From positions 1 to 5,233 of the forward strand of contig CAMCOJ010000181.1 in NCBI GenBank assembly GCA_945876405.1: a stretch of DNA of 5,233 nt. Reading direction: 5' to 3'. Within the stretch, counting starts at the first letter, position 1, and each line of letters opens with the position of its first letter. Below the pieces are notes generated by a model that saw only the letters and a program-made list of their open reading frames with translations, was not told the origin of the DNA and did no database searches. The position numbers and the translations under genes were made by a program. Positions 1-5,188 of this stretch are shown here, piece by piece. Source of the stretch: an uncultured Ruminococcus sp. GTDB taxonomy: Bacteria; Bacillota; Clostridia; Oscillospirales; Ruminococcaceae.

Positions 1-45
1 GATTTCTGCCTGTCTCGTGGGCTCGGAGATGTGTATAAGAGACAG
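1..45. other. Illumina Nextera i7-side adapter (library artefact, not genomic)
   Basis: This is synthetic sequence. Bases 1-3 (gat) fit the end of the P7 flow-cell oligo. Bases 4-11 (TTCTGCCT) are the reverse complement of index AGGCAGAA, known as Nextera N703. Bases 12-26 are the Read 2 adapter arm GTCTCGTGGGCTCGG, and 27-45 are the 19-base Tn5 mosaic end AGATGTGTATAAGAGACAG. Genomic DNA starts at 46. The match is exact over the whole 34-base adapter, so this is a direct observation combined with knowledge of the kit sequences. It makes a false plus-strand reading frame (17-202) whose early residues read MCIRDS, a familiar adapter-derived motif in predicted proteins. Confidence 0.98.
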
Positions 46-226
46 CCCCTGTTCTCATAATCATATCATGAGTAAAATTGGACTTGCTTACACAGACGCT
101 CATCTGATTAGGCACGGATGCAGCCTGTATCGCTGTATTAATAATGCATCCGTTGTCCTTTTCTCCTTCTTTTGCTGTAAGAACGAAGAGACCATAGCTT
201 AATTTGTACATTGCTTTTTTGTCCAC
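46..226 (-). CDS. Flavin reductase-like FMN-binding protein, N-terminal fragment (3' end cut by adapter)
   Basis: The minus strand reads from a GTG at 226-224 through 60 sense codons into the adapter junction. The protein begins VDKKAMYKLSYGLFVLTAKE and continues with NGCIINTAIQAAS, a short beta-rich segment SVCVSKSN, and FTHDMIMRTG at residues 51-60. This follows the start of the flavin reductase-like (split-barrel, FMN-binding) family, in which a K-x-SYGL-[YF]-V opening, an NG-x-I-x-NT segment and an N-[LYF]-TH-[DE] segment recur. Members are often near 150-220 residues or fused to rubredoxin in anaerobes, where they pass electrons to flavodiiron oxygen or NO reductases. That specific role cannot be shown here because most of the protein is missing. 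GTG is the chosen start because AGAAGG lies 9 bases upstream (236-241 on the plus strand). The only early ATG, codon 6, would remove conserved N-terminal residues. Family assignment is from memory of the motif pattern. Confidence 0.82.
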
Positions 227-268
227 TAAAATTTACCTTCTTTCCATTATACTCAAACTTTATATCAC

Positions 269-297
269 CCTATACTATACTATAATATTATCGTCAA
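269..297 (-). promoter_or_regulatory. Sigma-A-type promoter for the flavin reductase-like gene
   Basis: On the minus strand, TTGACG (297-292) is followed by exactly 17 bases and then TATAGG (274-269). The predicted transcript start is near 262, giving a leader of about 35 bases before the GTG start at 226. The -35 matches consensus at 5 of 6 positions and the -10 at 4 of 6. The spacer contains two of the three CTATA units listed separately. Confidence 0.55.
270..284. repeat. Three tandem CTATA pentamers in a promoter spacer
   Basis: The unit CTATA occurs three times in direct tandem (270-274, 275-279, 280-284). It overlaps the -10 hexamer and part of the spacer of the minus-strand promoter at 269-297. 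Gain or loss of one unit would change promoter spacing by 5 bases. Three units is short and could be chance in AT-rich DNA. Confidence 0.6.
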
Positions 298-302
298 AAA
301 AA

Positions 303-389
303 TCATTTTTCAATATCAGCCAGATAAATTCTATTTTTTGCATAATTTTTTTCTGCATAATTTGTTATATTTAACATTAGTTGACTCAT
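303..389 (-). CDS. Possible 28-residue peptide, unknown function
   Basis: On the minus strand, ATG at 389-387 opens a 28-codon frame ending in TGA at 305-303. The peptide starts MSQLMLNITNYAEKNYAKNR and ends IYLADIEK. What supports it is an AAAGGAG Shine-Dalgarno (404-398 on the plus strand) exactly 8 bases from the ATG, as good as any site in this window. I do not recognise the product. It has no membrane segment or signal peptide and is polar, rich in Asn, Lys and Tyr. It lies 5 bases upstream of the -35 of the flavin reductase-like gene on the same strand, so it could be a leader peptide, a small independent protein, or the preserved start of a decayed gene. I found no convincing promoter upstream of it. 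No frame continues sensibly past the stop. Confidence 0.35.
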   Translation of the reverse strand: MSQLMLNITNYAEKNYAKNRIYLADIEK

Positions 390-404
390 ACTTTTTTCTC
401 CTTT

Positions 405-601
405 ATGACATTTACCTGGATTTTTCAAAACACAGATAATCAATTTTACATTGCAGGTTTATAATGATTAAAATTTCAGAAAAAGCATTTTGATTTTTAC
501 TTGCTCAATATAACAAAAAATCGATACTTTTAAGGTTGTAAACAGTCCATAGTCAAGCATCTGTTGTTCAGAAGAGACATCTGTACCCAAATTTTTTTTA
601 C
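405..601. other. AT-rich intergenic spacer without recognisable genes
   Basis: The stretch between the possible small peptide and the antiporter promoter holds no reading frame with a credible ribosome binding site on either strand, no strong hairpin with a T-tract, and no tRNA-like sequence that I can see. A minus-strand frame covering 468-689 has low-complexity translation and no Shine-Dalgarno, so I do not accept it. The full gap between the accepted genes at 226 and 693 is 466 bases, unusually long for this window. It could hold a small RNA or decayed sequence that inspection alone cannot reveal. Confidence 0.5.
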
Positions 602-631
602 TTGATTTTTTACCTTGCTGTATTGTATAAT
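602..631 (+). promoter_or_regulatory. Probable promoter of the antiporter gene
   Basis: TTGATT at 602-607, an 18-base spacer, and a perfect TATAAT at 626-631. The expected transcript start near 638 gives a leader of about 55 bases to the ATG at 693. The -10 is consensus, while the -35 matches 4 of 6. In AT-rich DNA such a match has some chance of being accidental, but position and orientation fit the gene. Confidence 0.5.
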
Positions 632-680
632 AAAGTTGTGTGTGCTGCAAAAAACACATTTGAAAAAATATATTAAATTC

Positions 681-686
681 AAGGAG
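681..686 (+). promoter_or_regulatory. Ribosome binding site fixing the antiporter start
   Basis: AAGGAG lies 6 bases before the ATG at 693. The same frame is open upstream to a TTG at 615, but that start has no ribosome binding site, would lie upstream of the predicted transcript start near 638, and would add 26 residues unlike the family's usual beginning. Confidence 0.85.
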
Positions 687-692
687 CATATC

Positions 693-1661
693 ATGAACAT
701 TATTATTAACATTATCCTTCTGCTTGCAGGATTTGTACTGCTGATAAAAGGTGCTGATTTTTTTGTTGACGGTGCGTCGGCTTTAGCACGAAAATTTAAA
801 ATTCCGCCGCTTGTTGTCGGTCTCACCATCGTAGCAATGGGGACAAGCGCTCCGGAACTTGCAGTAAGTATTTCCGCATCCCTGAGCGGAGCAAACTCAA
901 TGGCCGTCAGCAATGTAATCGGCTCAAATCTTTTTAATTTACTGGCTGTGCTCGGAGTTTGCTCGGTTATCATTCCATCCGTAGTTACAACCGACCTTCT
1001 GAAACGTGATTATCCGGTTTCAATTGCTGTATCCGGCATTTTTCTTGCAATGCTTTTTATCGGAGGAGACAGAGGCGTGGTAACCAGAGCAGAATCCGTT
1101 GTTCTTGTGCTTCTTCTGGCTGGTTATATGCTCTGGACTGTACTCTCTGCACTGAAAAATCCATCAAATGAAGTTTCTGACGAAAAACCTTTTATATGGT
1201 GGAAATGTGCCCTTTGCATAATCGGCGGAGCCGCAGCGATAGTTTTCGGCGGCAACCTGGTTGTAAATAACGCCGGTTCACTGGGAGCTGCTTTTGGAAT
1301 GAGCGAAACACTTATCGGATTGACCATCTGTGCAGTTGGCACTTCCCTTCCGGAACTTGTTACCTCAATAACCGCAGCACGAAAAGGCGAAAACGATATG
1401 GCAATGGGCAACGTTATCGGCTCAAATATCTTCAATGTACTTATGATTCTTGGTATTTCCGGTGTTATTTCTCCGATATCAATTGATACCATCAGCGTTA
1501 CCGACACATTAACAGACTGTGTCATCTATATTGCAATCTGTCTTCTTGCATATATTTTCTGTATCACAGGTAAAAAAATCACAAAAGCCGAAGGCGGAAT
1601 GCTGGTTTCGCTGTATATTGGCTATATGGTATTTGCCATAATGAGAGAATATGCCTTTTAA
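693..1661 (+). CDS. Calcium/sodium antiporter (CaCA family, YrbG-like)
   Basis: A complete integral membrane protein of 322 residues, the usual size of bacterial YrbG-type cation exchangers. These move Ca2+ out of the cytoplasm in exchange for Na+, or K+ or H+ in some members. The two halves repeat each other, the hallmark of the family. Alpha-1 (about 38-88) carries GTSAPEL at 50-56 and GSNLFN at 77-82; alpha-2 (about 203-253) carries GTSLPEL at 216-222 and GSNIFN at 243-248. Glu55 and Glu221 correspond to the paired ion-binding glutamates of the archaeal exchanger NCX_Mj (Glu54, Glu213). About ten hydrophobic helices are expected, starting with residues 3-18, with a polar loop around 155-166 between the halves. 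It is transcribed alone, with its own promoter, and converges on the PAP2 gene across a shared terminator. Ion specificity cannot be read from the sequence, so no gene symbol is given. Confidence 0.93.
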   Translation: MNIIINIILLLAGFVLLIKGADFFVDGASALARKFKIPPLVVGLTIVAMGTSAPELAVSISASLSGANSMAVSNVIGSNLFNLLAVLGVCSVIIPSVVTTDLLKRDYPVSIAVSGIFLAMLFIGGDRGVVTRAESVVLVLLLAGYMLWTVLSALKNPSNEVSDEKPFIWWKCALCIIGGAAAIVFGGNLVVNNAGSLGAAFGMSETLIGLTICAVGTSLPELVTSITAARKGENDMAMGNVIGSNIFNVLMILGISGVISPISIDTISVTDTLTDCVIYIAICLLAYIFCITGKKITKAEGGMLVSLYIGYMVFAIMREYAF

Positions 1662-1706
1662 AGTTATGGGACTGGCAAATGCCCTGTACATAAATTAACA
1701 TAATTC

Positions 1707-1746
1707 AAAAACCTCATCCGACTGTGCTGAACCGGATGAGGTTTTT
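1707..1746. terminator. Bidirectional rho-independent terminator between convergent genes
   Basis: A 14-bp perfect stem pairs 1707-1720 with 1733-1746 around a 12-base loop. The core is CCTCATCCG with CGGATGAGG, flanked by five A on the left and five T on the right. On either strand the hairpin therefore ends in a U-tract. It sits 46 bases after the antiporter stop and 26 bases after the PAP2 stop on the other strand, so it can serve both. Confidence 0.93.
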
Positions 1747-1771
1747 AAAATCTTTAATACGAAAAAAATCA

Positions 1772-2317
1772 TTAATCACTTTTCCCCTGCGGCATCATTT
1801 CACCAGTGTACTTTCTGAAAATCAGTACAGATAACCATCCCGATAAAGAGCCGAGCAGTACGCCTGAAAGTACATCTGTCGGATAATGAACATAGAGATA
1901 CAGTCTTGAAAATGCTATCAGCAAAGCCAGGATTGTAACCGGAATCCAGAAACTTTTCTTCCACCCCCACAGTGATGACGCCGCTGCAAATGATGCTCCT
2001 GTATGTCCGGAAGGGAAAGAATAGTCATCAGGTTTCTTCACAAGAATGTCAGCCAGCGGATTCAAATCATAGGGACGAATTCTTGCTGTAACAGGTTTGA
2101 GGAGAAGATTGCATATCAGAGATTCTATAATCAGACTGACTGCAATTATCAGTCCGTACCGGCGTGTTTTCGGAATAATGATCATGGTAAGCGACAGTAT
2201 TATCCAGACTATCCCGGCATCTCCCAGAGATGAAATCAGCGGCATCACAGCATCGCCTGCTTTATTTGTCATATGTTCCCTGATAAAATCAAGTATCTTT
2301 ATTTCCGCTTCGTTCAA
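1772..2317 (-). CDS. PAP2-family membrane phosphatase (phosphatidic acid / undecaprenyl pyrophosphate phosphatase-like)
   Basis: A complete protein of 181 residues with all three parts of the PAP2 catalytic signature in order: K74-x6-R81-P82 (KPVTARIRP), PSGH at 102-105, and SRLYLYVHYPTD at 137-148. The expected catalytic residues are His105 and His144 with Asp148. About five hydrophobic segments (roughly 36-48, 55-73, 106-116, 124-136, 149-167) fit a small integral membrane enzyme with an outward-facing active site. Such enzymes remove phosphate from lipid phosphates. Related small bacterial members act on phosphatidate, phosphatidylglycerol phosphate or undecaprenyl pyrophosphate in cell-wall lipid recycling, and the sequence does not tell which. 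The start is TTG at 2317-2315, supported by GAGGAA 6 bases upstream and by the N-terminal helix typical of the family. An internal ATG at codon 16 would remove that helix. Transcribed alone, divergently from argS. Confidence 0.93.
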   Translation of the reverse strand: MNEAEIKILDFIREHMTNKAGDAVMPLISSLGDAGIVWIILSLTMIIIPKTRRYGLIIAVSLIIESLICNLLLKPVTARIRPYDLNPLADILVKKPDDYSFPSGHTGASFAAASSLWGWKKSFWIPVTILALLIAFSRLYLYVHYPTDVLSGVLLGSLSGWLSVLIFRKYTGEMMPQGKSD

Positions 2318-2323
2318 TTTTAA

Positions 2324-2329
2324 TTCCTC
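2324..2329 (-). promoter_or_regulatory. Ribosome binding site supporting the TTG start of the PAP2 gene
   Basis: The minus strand shows GAGGAA at 2329-2324, 6 bases before the TTG at 2317-2315. There is no ATG or GTG in frame between this site and the TTG, so the rare start codon is the natural choice. Confidence 0.75.
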
Positions 2330-2375
2330 GTTTTCTGAAAAATATTTTCAAGTTCTGAATAGTATATATAAGGTA

Positions 2376-2404
2376 ATTTTACCACGAATTTTATATATAG
2401 TCAA
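2376..2404 (-). promoter_or_regulatory. Promoter of the PAP2 gene with extended -10
   Basis: On the minus strand, TTGACT (2404-2399), a 17-base spacer, and TAAAAT (2381-2376). The bases just before the -10 read TGG, an extended -10 (TGn) element. Predicted transcript start is near 2369, leaving a leader of about 50 bases. The -35 is only 6 bases from the edge of the inverted repeat at 2411-2466. Confidence 0.72.
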
Positions 2405-2410
2405 TAAAGA

Positions 2411-2466
2411 AAACAAAATTATAGTGAAAGTCAAATTTATTTTGACGTTCACTATAATTTTTGTTT
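2411..2466. repeat. 56-bp inverted repeat between the divergent PAP2 and argS promoters
   Basis: The arms 2415-2435 and 2441-2461 are inverted copies matching at 20 of 21 positions around a 5-base centre (TTTAT). Allowing one unpaired base, the match extends outward to 2411 and 2466. Each arm contains the half-site TAGTGAAmGTCAAA. It lies upstream of both -35 elements, 6 bases from the PAP2 one and 16 bases from the argS one. That is where an operator or activator site acting on both promoters would sit. It is not expected to be transcribed from either promoter, so a terminator or riboswitch role is unlikely. I do not recognise the half-site as that of a known regulator; a small palindromic element is an alternative. 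Confidence 0.85.
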
Positions 2467-2482
2467 ACTGCATTTTCAGCGG

Positions 2483-2511
2483 TTGCACTTTGCAGAAAAA
2501 TATGTTATTAT
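2483..2511 (+). promoter_or_regulatory. Promoter of argS with extended -10
   Basis: TTGCAC at 2483-2488, a 17-base spacer, and TATTAT at 2506-2511 preceded by TGT (TGn extended -10). The predicted transcript start near 2518 leaves a leader of only about 35 bases to the ATG at 2553, which leaves no room for a T-box riboswitch. Confidence 0.75.
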
Positions 2512-2536
2512 TAAATAGACAGTGTAAAAATTTTTA

Positions 2537-2544
2537 AAAGGTGG
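2537..2544 (+). promoter_or_regulatory. Ribosome binding site deciding the argS start
   Basis: AAAGGTGG at 2537-2544 lies 8 bases before the ATG at 2553. The in-frame GTG at 2541 is part of this Shine-Dalgarno itself and cannot be the initiation codon, so the protein starts MKTITQ. Confidence 0.85.
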
Positions 2545-2552
2545 AATACACA

Positions 2553-4304
2553 ATGAAAACAATAACTCAGATATTAACAGAAATTGTTTCTGATGCTTTT
2601 GAAAAATGCGGTTACGACCGTTCATTTGGTACGGTATTTGTTTCAGACAGAATGGATCTCTGTCAGTTCCAGTGCAACGGCTCATTTGCTGCTGCAAAAC
2701 AGTTTAAAAAAGCCCCGTTTATTATTGCAGAGGAAGTTAAAAATATTATCACTGAAAATCCTGCATTTCTCAAAGTTGAAGTTGCAAAGCCGGGATTTAT
2801 AAATATGACAATGACTGATGAATACCTTGTAAGTCTCCTTGGTGATATCGCTGATGATGAACACCTTGGTATTCCACAGGCTGAAAACAAGGAGACCATT
2901 GTTATCGATTACGGCGGACCAAATGTTGCTAAGCCGCTTCATATCGGCCATCTCCGCTCAGCAATAATCGGTGAATCACTCAAACGCCTTGCACGCGAAT
3001 GCGGATACAATGTTATTTCAGACGTACACCTCGGTGACTGGGGCCTCCAGATTGGTCTTGTTATTGCTGAACTTGAAGAGAGAAATCCTGAATGGGAATG
3101 TTTCAAGCCTGAATTTACAGAGGGAAAAGTACCTGAACTCAGTGCGGATATGCTCAACGAGATCTATCCTTTCGCAAGCCAGAAGAGCAAGACTGACGAA
3201 GCCTTCAAAGTAAAGGCTCACCAGTTTACAGCCGATCTTCAGAACGGCAGACCGGGATATATAGCAGTATGGAAGGAAATACTCCGTGTTTCAATCAACG
3301 ACCTCAAGGGCAACTACGAAAAACTCGGTGTTGACTTCGACCTCTGGTACGGCGAAAGCGATGCTGACAAGTACATCGACGAACTCGTTCAGATTCTCAC
3401 AGACAAAAACCTTCTCCATGAAAGTGAAGGAGCTATGGTTGTTGACGTTGCACTTGAAAGTGACAAAGCTCCTATGCCTCCTGTTATCATCAAAAAATCA
3501 GACAATTCAAGCATATACGCAACAACAGACCTTGCTACTATCATCCAGAGAAACAGAGACTTCAGTCCTAAGAAAATCTGGTACGTTGTTGACAAGCGTC
3601 AGGAACTTCATTTTACACAGGTGTTCAGATGTGCAAAGAAAGCTGAACTTGTTCCTGCTGATACCGAACTTGAACTTCTTGGTTTCGGCACAATGAACGG
3701 AAGCGACGGAAAGCCATACAAGACACGTGACGGCGGTGTTATGAAACTTGCCGACCTCATCGAAACTGTTACAGAAGCGGCTGCGGAAAAACTCCGTACT
3801 TCCGAATTTGTATCAGAGGAAAATCATACAGAAACTGCAAAACGTGTTGGTATTGCAGCCGTTAAGTTCGGTGATCTGATAAACCACAGATCCAAGGACT
3901 ATATATTTGATATAGACAAATTCCTCTCCTTTGAAGGAAAAACAGGTACATACCTTCTCTACACCATCACAAGAATCAACTCTATCATCAGAAAGACAAA
4001 CACTGAGAATGCAGATATGAAGGTGAATTCCCTTCATACTGATGCTGAACGTGAACTCATACTCGCTATTCTTCTTACAGGTGATGTTTTCCGTCGTGCA
4101 ATCGAAGAAAAGGCTCCTAACTATATATGTGACAATGCTTACAAACTCGCTGTTTCATTCTCAAAGTTCTACCACGACAACCATATTCTCGGTGAAACAG
4201 ACGAAGCAAAGAAAAACGACTGGCTCGCACTTATTTTATTTACAAGAAAACTTATACTCAGACACCTTGACATCCTTGCAATTGAGCCGGTTGAAAATAT
4301 GTAA
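2553..4304 (+). CDS. argS: Arginyl-tRNA synthetase
   Basis: A complete cytoplasmic class I aminoacyl-tRNA synthetase of 583 residues, within the normal range (about 550-600). It attaches arginine to tRNA-Arg using ATP. Residues 1-95 form the ArgRS-specific N-terminal domain that contacts the tRNA. The catalytic core begins near 115, with the HIGH signature at 130-133 in the setting PNVAKPLHIGHLRSAIIG, then HLGDWGLQIG (159-168), YATTDLA (322-328) and the ArgRS-typical GSDGKPYKTRDGG (383-395), which replaces a canonical KMSKS loop as in many arginyl enzymes. The helical anticodon-binding DALR domain occupies about 465-583, including NAYKLAVSFSKFYHDNHIL, and ends in VENM in place of the common PERM-like tail. 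It has its own promoter and terminator, so it is monocistronic. Like the other class I member GlnRS, ArgRS needs tRNA to activate its amino acid (family knowledge). No frameshift or missing motif is seen. Confidence 0.98.
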   Translation: MKTITQILTEIVSDAFEKCGYDRSFGTVFVSDRMDLCQFQCNGSFAAAKQFKKAPFIIAEEVKNIITENPAFLKVEVAKPGFINMTMTDEYLVSLLGDIADDEHLGIPQAENKETIVIDYGGPNVAKPLHIGHLRSAIIGESLKRLARECGYNVISDVHLGDWGLQIGLVIAELEERNPEWECFKPEFTEGKVPELSADMLNEIYPFASQKSKTDEAFKVKAHQFTADLQNGRPGYIAVWKEILRVSINDLKGNYEKLGVDFDLWYGESDADKYIDELVQILTDKNLLHESEGAMVVDVALESDKAPMPPVIIKKSDNSSIYATTDLATIIQRNRDFSPKKIWYVVDKRQELHFTQVFRCAKKAELVPADTELELLGFGTMNGSDGKPYKTRDGGVMKLADLIETVTEAAAEKLRTSEFVSEENHTETAKRVGIAAVKFGDLINHRSKDYIFDIDKFLSFEGKTGTYLLYTITRINSIIRKTNTENADMKVNSLHTDAERELILAILLTGDVFRRAIEEKAPNYICDNAYKLAVSFSKFYHDNHILGETDEAKKNDWLALILFTRKLILRHLDILAIEPVENM

Positions 4305-4321
4305 TTTTTCAGGATATCCAT

Positions 4322-4358
4322 ATCCGGTATGCAGTTTATTTGCATACCGGATTTTTTT
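4322..4358 (+). terminator. Rho-independent terminator of argS
   Basis: A perfect 12-bp stem (ATCCGGTATGCA at 4322-4333 with its complement at 4341-4352), a 7-base loop, and an uninterrupted run of seven T at 4352-4358. It starts 18 bases after the argS stop. The next promoter begins two bases beyond the T-tract, so termination here separates the two genes cleanly. Confidence 0.95.
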
Positions 4359-4359
4359 A

Positions 4360-4388
4360 TTGAAAAACATGCACCTATATGGTATAAT
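4360..4388 (+). promoter_or_regulatory. Strong promoter of the cysteine synthase-family gene
   Basis: TTGAAA at 4360-4365, a 17-base spacer, and consensus TATAAT at 4383-4388 preceded by TGG (extended -10). The predicted transcript start is near 4395, giving a leader of about 54 bases. A small hairpin, TGTCT-TAAC-AGACA at 4399-4412, falls near the start of that leader. It has only 5 bp and no T-tract, so I assign no function to it. Confidence 0.82.
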
Positions 4389-4448
4389 GGTAATAGTATG
4401 TCTTAACAGACAATAATCTGTAACGAAATCATAAGGGAGAATCTTTTC

Positions 4449-5188
4449 ATGACATCTGACATAAATACACGTTTTGAAAAAATCAGAAATCTTATCGGAA
4501 ACACTCCGCTTCTTCAGATTAACTTCAGATACAAAGGAGAAGAAAGAACTATATTTACCAAAGCCGAATACTTTAACTTAACAGGAAGTATTAAGGACCG
4601 TGTCGCTTACTATATCATGAAAAAAGCATACGAACAGGGCAAGGTTAAGTCCGGTGATACAATAGTTGAAGCCACAAGCGGAAACACAGGTATTGCATTT
4701 TCTGCTATAGGAAGGAATCTCGGACACAGGGTGAAAATATTTATGCCTGACTGGATGAGCCGCGAACGCATCAATATGATGAAGGCTTTCGGAGCTGAAG
4801 TAATACTTGTTTCAAAGGAGCAGGGCGGATTTCTCGGATCTATAGCTATGGCAGAAGAACTCGGGAAAGAAGAGGGCGTTTTCCTTCCGGAACAGTTCTC
4901 AAACGAAGATAACTGCCGGGCTCACTTCGAACTTACCGGTGAGGAGATTTCCTCACAGCTGAAAAAACTTGGTCTCACAGCAGACGCATTTATCGCCGGG
5001 GTAGGAACAGGCGGAACAGTAATGGGAACAGGCAGAAGACTCCGTATTGACAATCCGGACTGCTGCGTCTACCCGCTTGAACCACTTAACTCTCCTACCC
5101 TTTCAACCGGATACAAAACCGGACGTCACAGAATCCAGGGAATATCTGACGAATTCATTCCGGATATTATGAAACTTGATGAATGTAC
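4449..5188 (+). CDS. Cysteine synthase-family PLP enzyme, C-terminus cut by adapter
   Basis: The ATG at 4449 has AAGGGAG 9 bases upstream (4433-4439). The frame runs 246 full codons to the adapter; about 60-70 C-terminal residues are missing compared with typical CysK (about 310-325). It is a fold-type II PLP enzyme of the O-acetylserine sulfhydrylase group, which makes cysteine from O-acetylserine and sulfide. Visible elements: IGNTPLL (16-22), the PLP-lysine motif NLTGSIKDR (43-51, Lys49), the substrate-binding loop TSGNTG (77-82), MSRERINMMKAFGAEV (103-118), QFSN (149-152), the phosphate-binding loop GVGTGGT (184-190), and the late CysK-like stretch SP-x-LS-x-GY... RIQGISDEFIP ending at 238. 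The usual CysK form around the lysine is NPAGSxKDR or similar, so NLTGSIKDR marks a divergent subgroup. Related reactions (cystathionine beta-synthase-like, O-phosphoserine or other amino acid donors) are possible, and no symbol is assigned. The conserved Ser/Thr near the C-terminus that contacts the PLP ring nitrogen cannot be checked. Confidence 0.9.

Noticed and set aside
17..202. 61-residue plus-strand ORF beginning in the adapter
   Set aside because: Its start and first ten or so residues are adapter-encoded, and the rest is antisense to the flavin reductase-like gene.
246..251. TATAAT on the minus strand as the -10 of the flavin reductase-like gene
   Set aside because: The transcript would start at the ribosome binding site itself, and no -35 lies at the right spacing. 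TTGACG-17-TATAGG fits better.
381..409. Plus-strand promoter TTGACT-17-TATGAC
   Set aside because: The -10 is weak, it is nearly 300 bases from the antiporter start, and it overlaps the possible small ORF's start and ribosome binding site. Probably chance.
615..692. TTG start giving the antiporter 26 extra residues
   Set aside because: It has no ribosome binding site, lies upstream of the predicted transcript start, and the added residues are unlike the family. The ATG at 693 has AAGGAG at 6 bases.
468..973. Minus-strand ORFs across the antiporter start and upstream spacer
   Set aside because: Low-complexity or antisense translations without ribosome binding sites. They are shadows of the antiporter gene and AT-rich spacer.
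2415..2461. ArgR operator (arginine box) at the dyad upstream of argS
   Set aside because: The half-site contains TAGTGAAmGTCAAA and does not match the usual TGAAT-A/T-ATTCA-type arginine box pattern well enough to call.
2097..2537. Plus-strand ORF of 146 residues over the PAP2 gene and control region, with an HIRDS string
   Set aside because: It is antisense to the PAP2 gene and crosses promoter elements and the dyad. The HIRDS resemblance to adapter translation is coincidental, as no adapter bases are present there.
2541..2552. GTG start for argS adding four residues
   Set aside because: The GTG is inside the Shine-Dalgarno AAAGGTGG that serves the ATG at 2553.
2537..2552. T-box riboswitch motif before argS (GGTGGAA resembles the T-box core)
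   Set aside because: The leader is only about 35 bases, there is no specifier stem or antiterminator, and the sequence is explained as the ribosome binding site.
4399..4421. Small hairpins in the leader of the cysteine synthase-family gene as a riboswitch
   Set aside because: Only 5-bp stems in a leader of about 54 bases, with no terminator or known riboswitch core.
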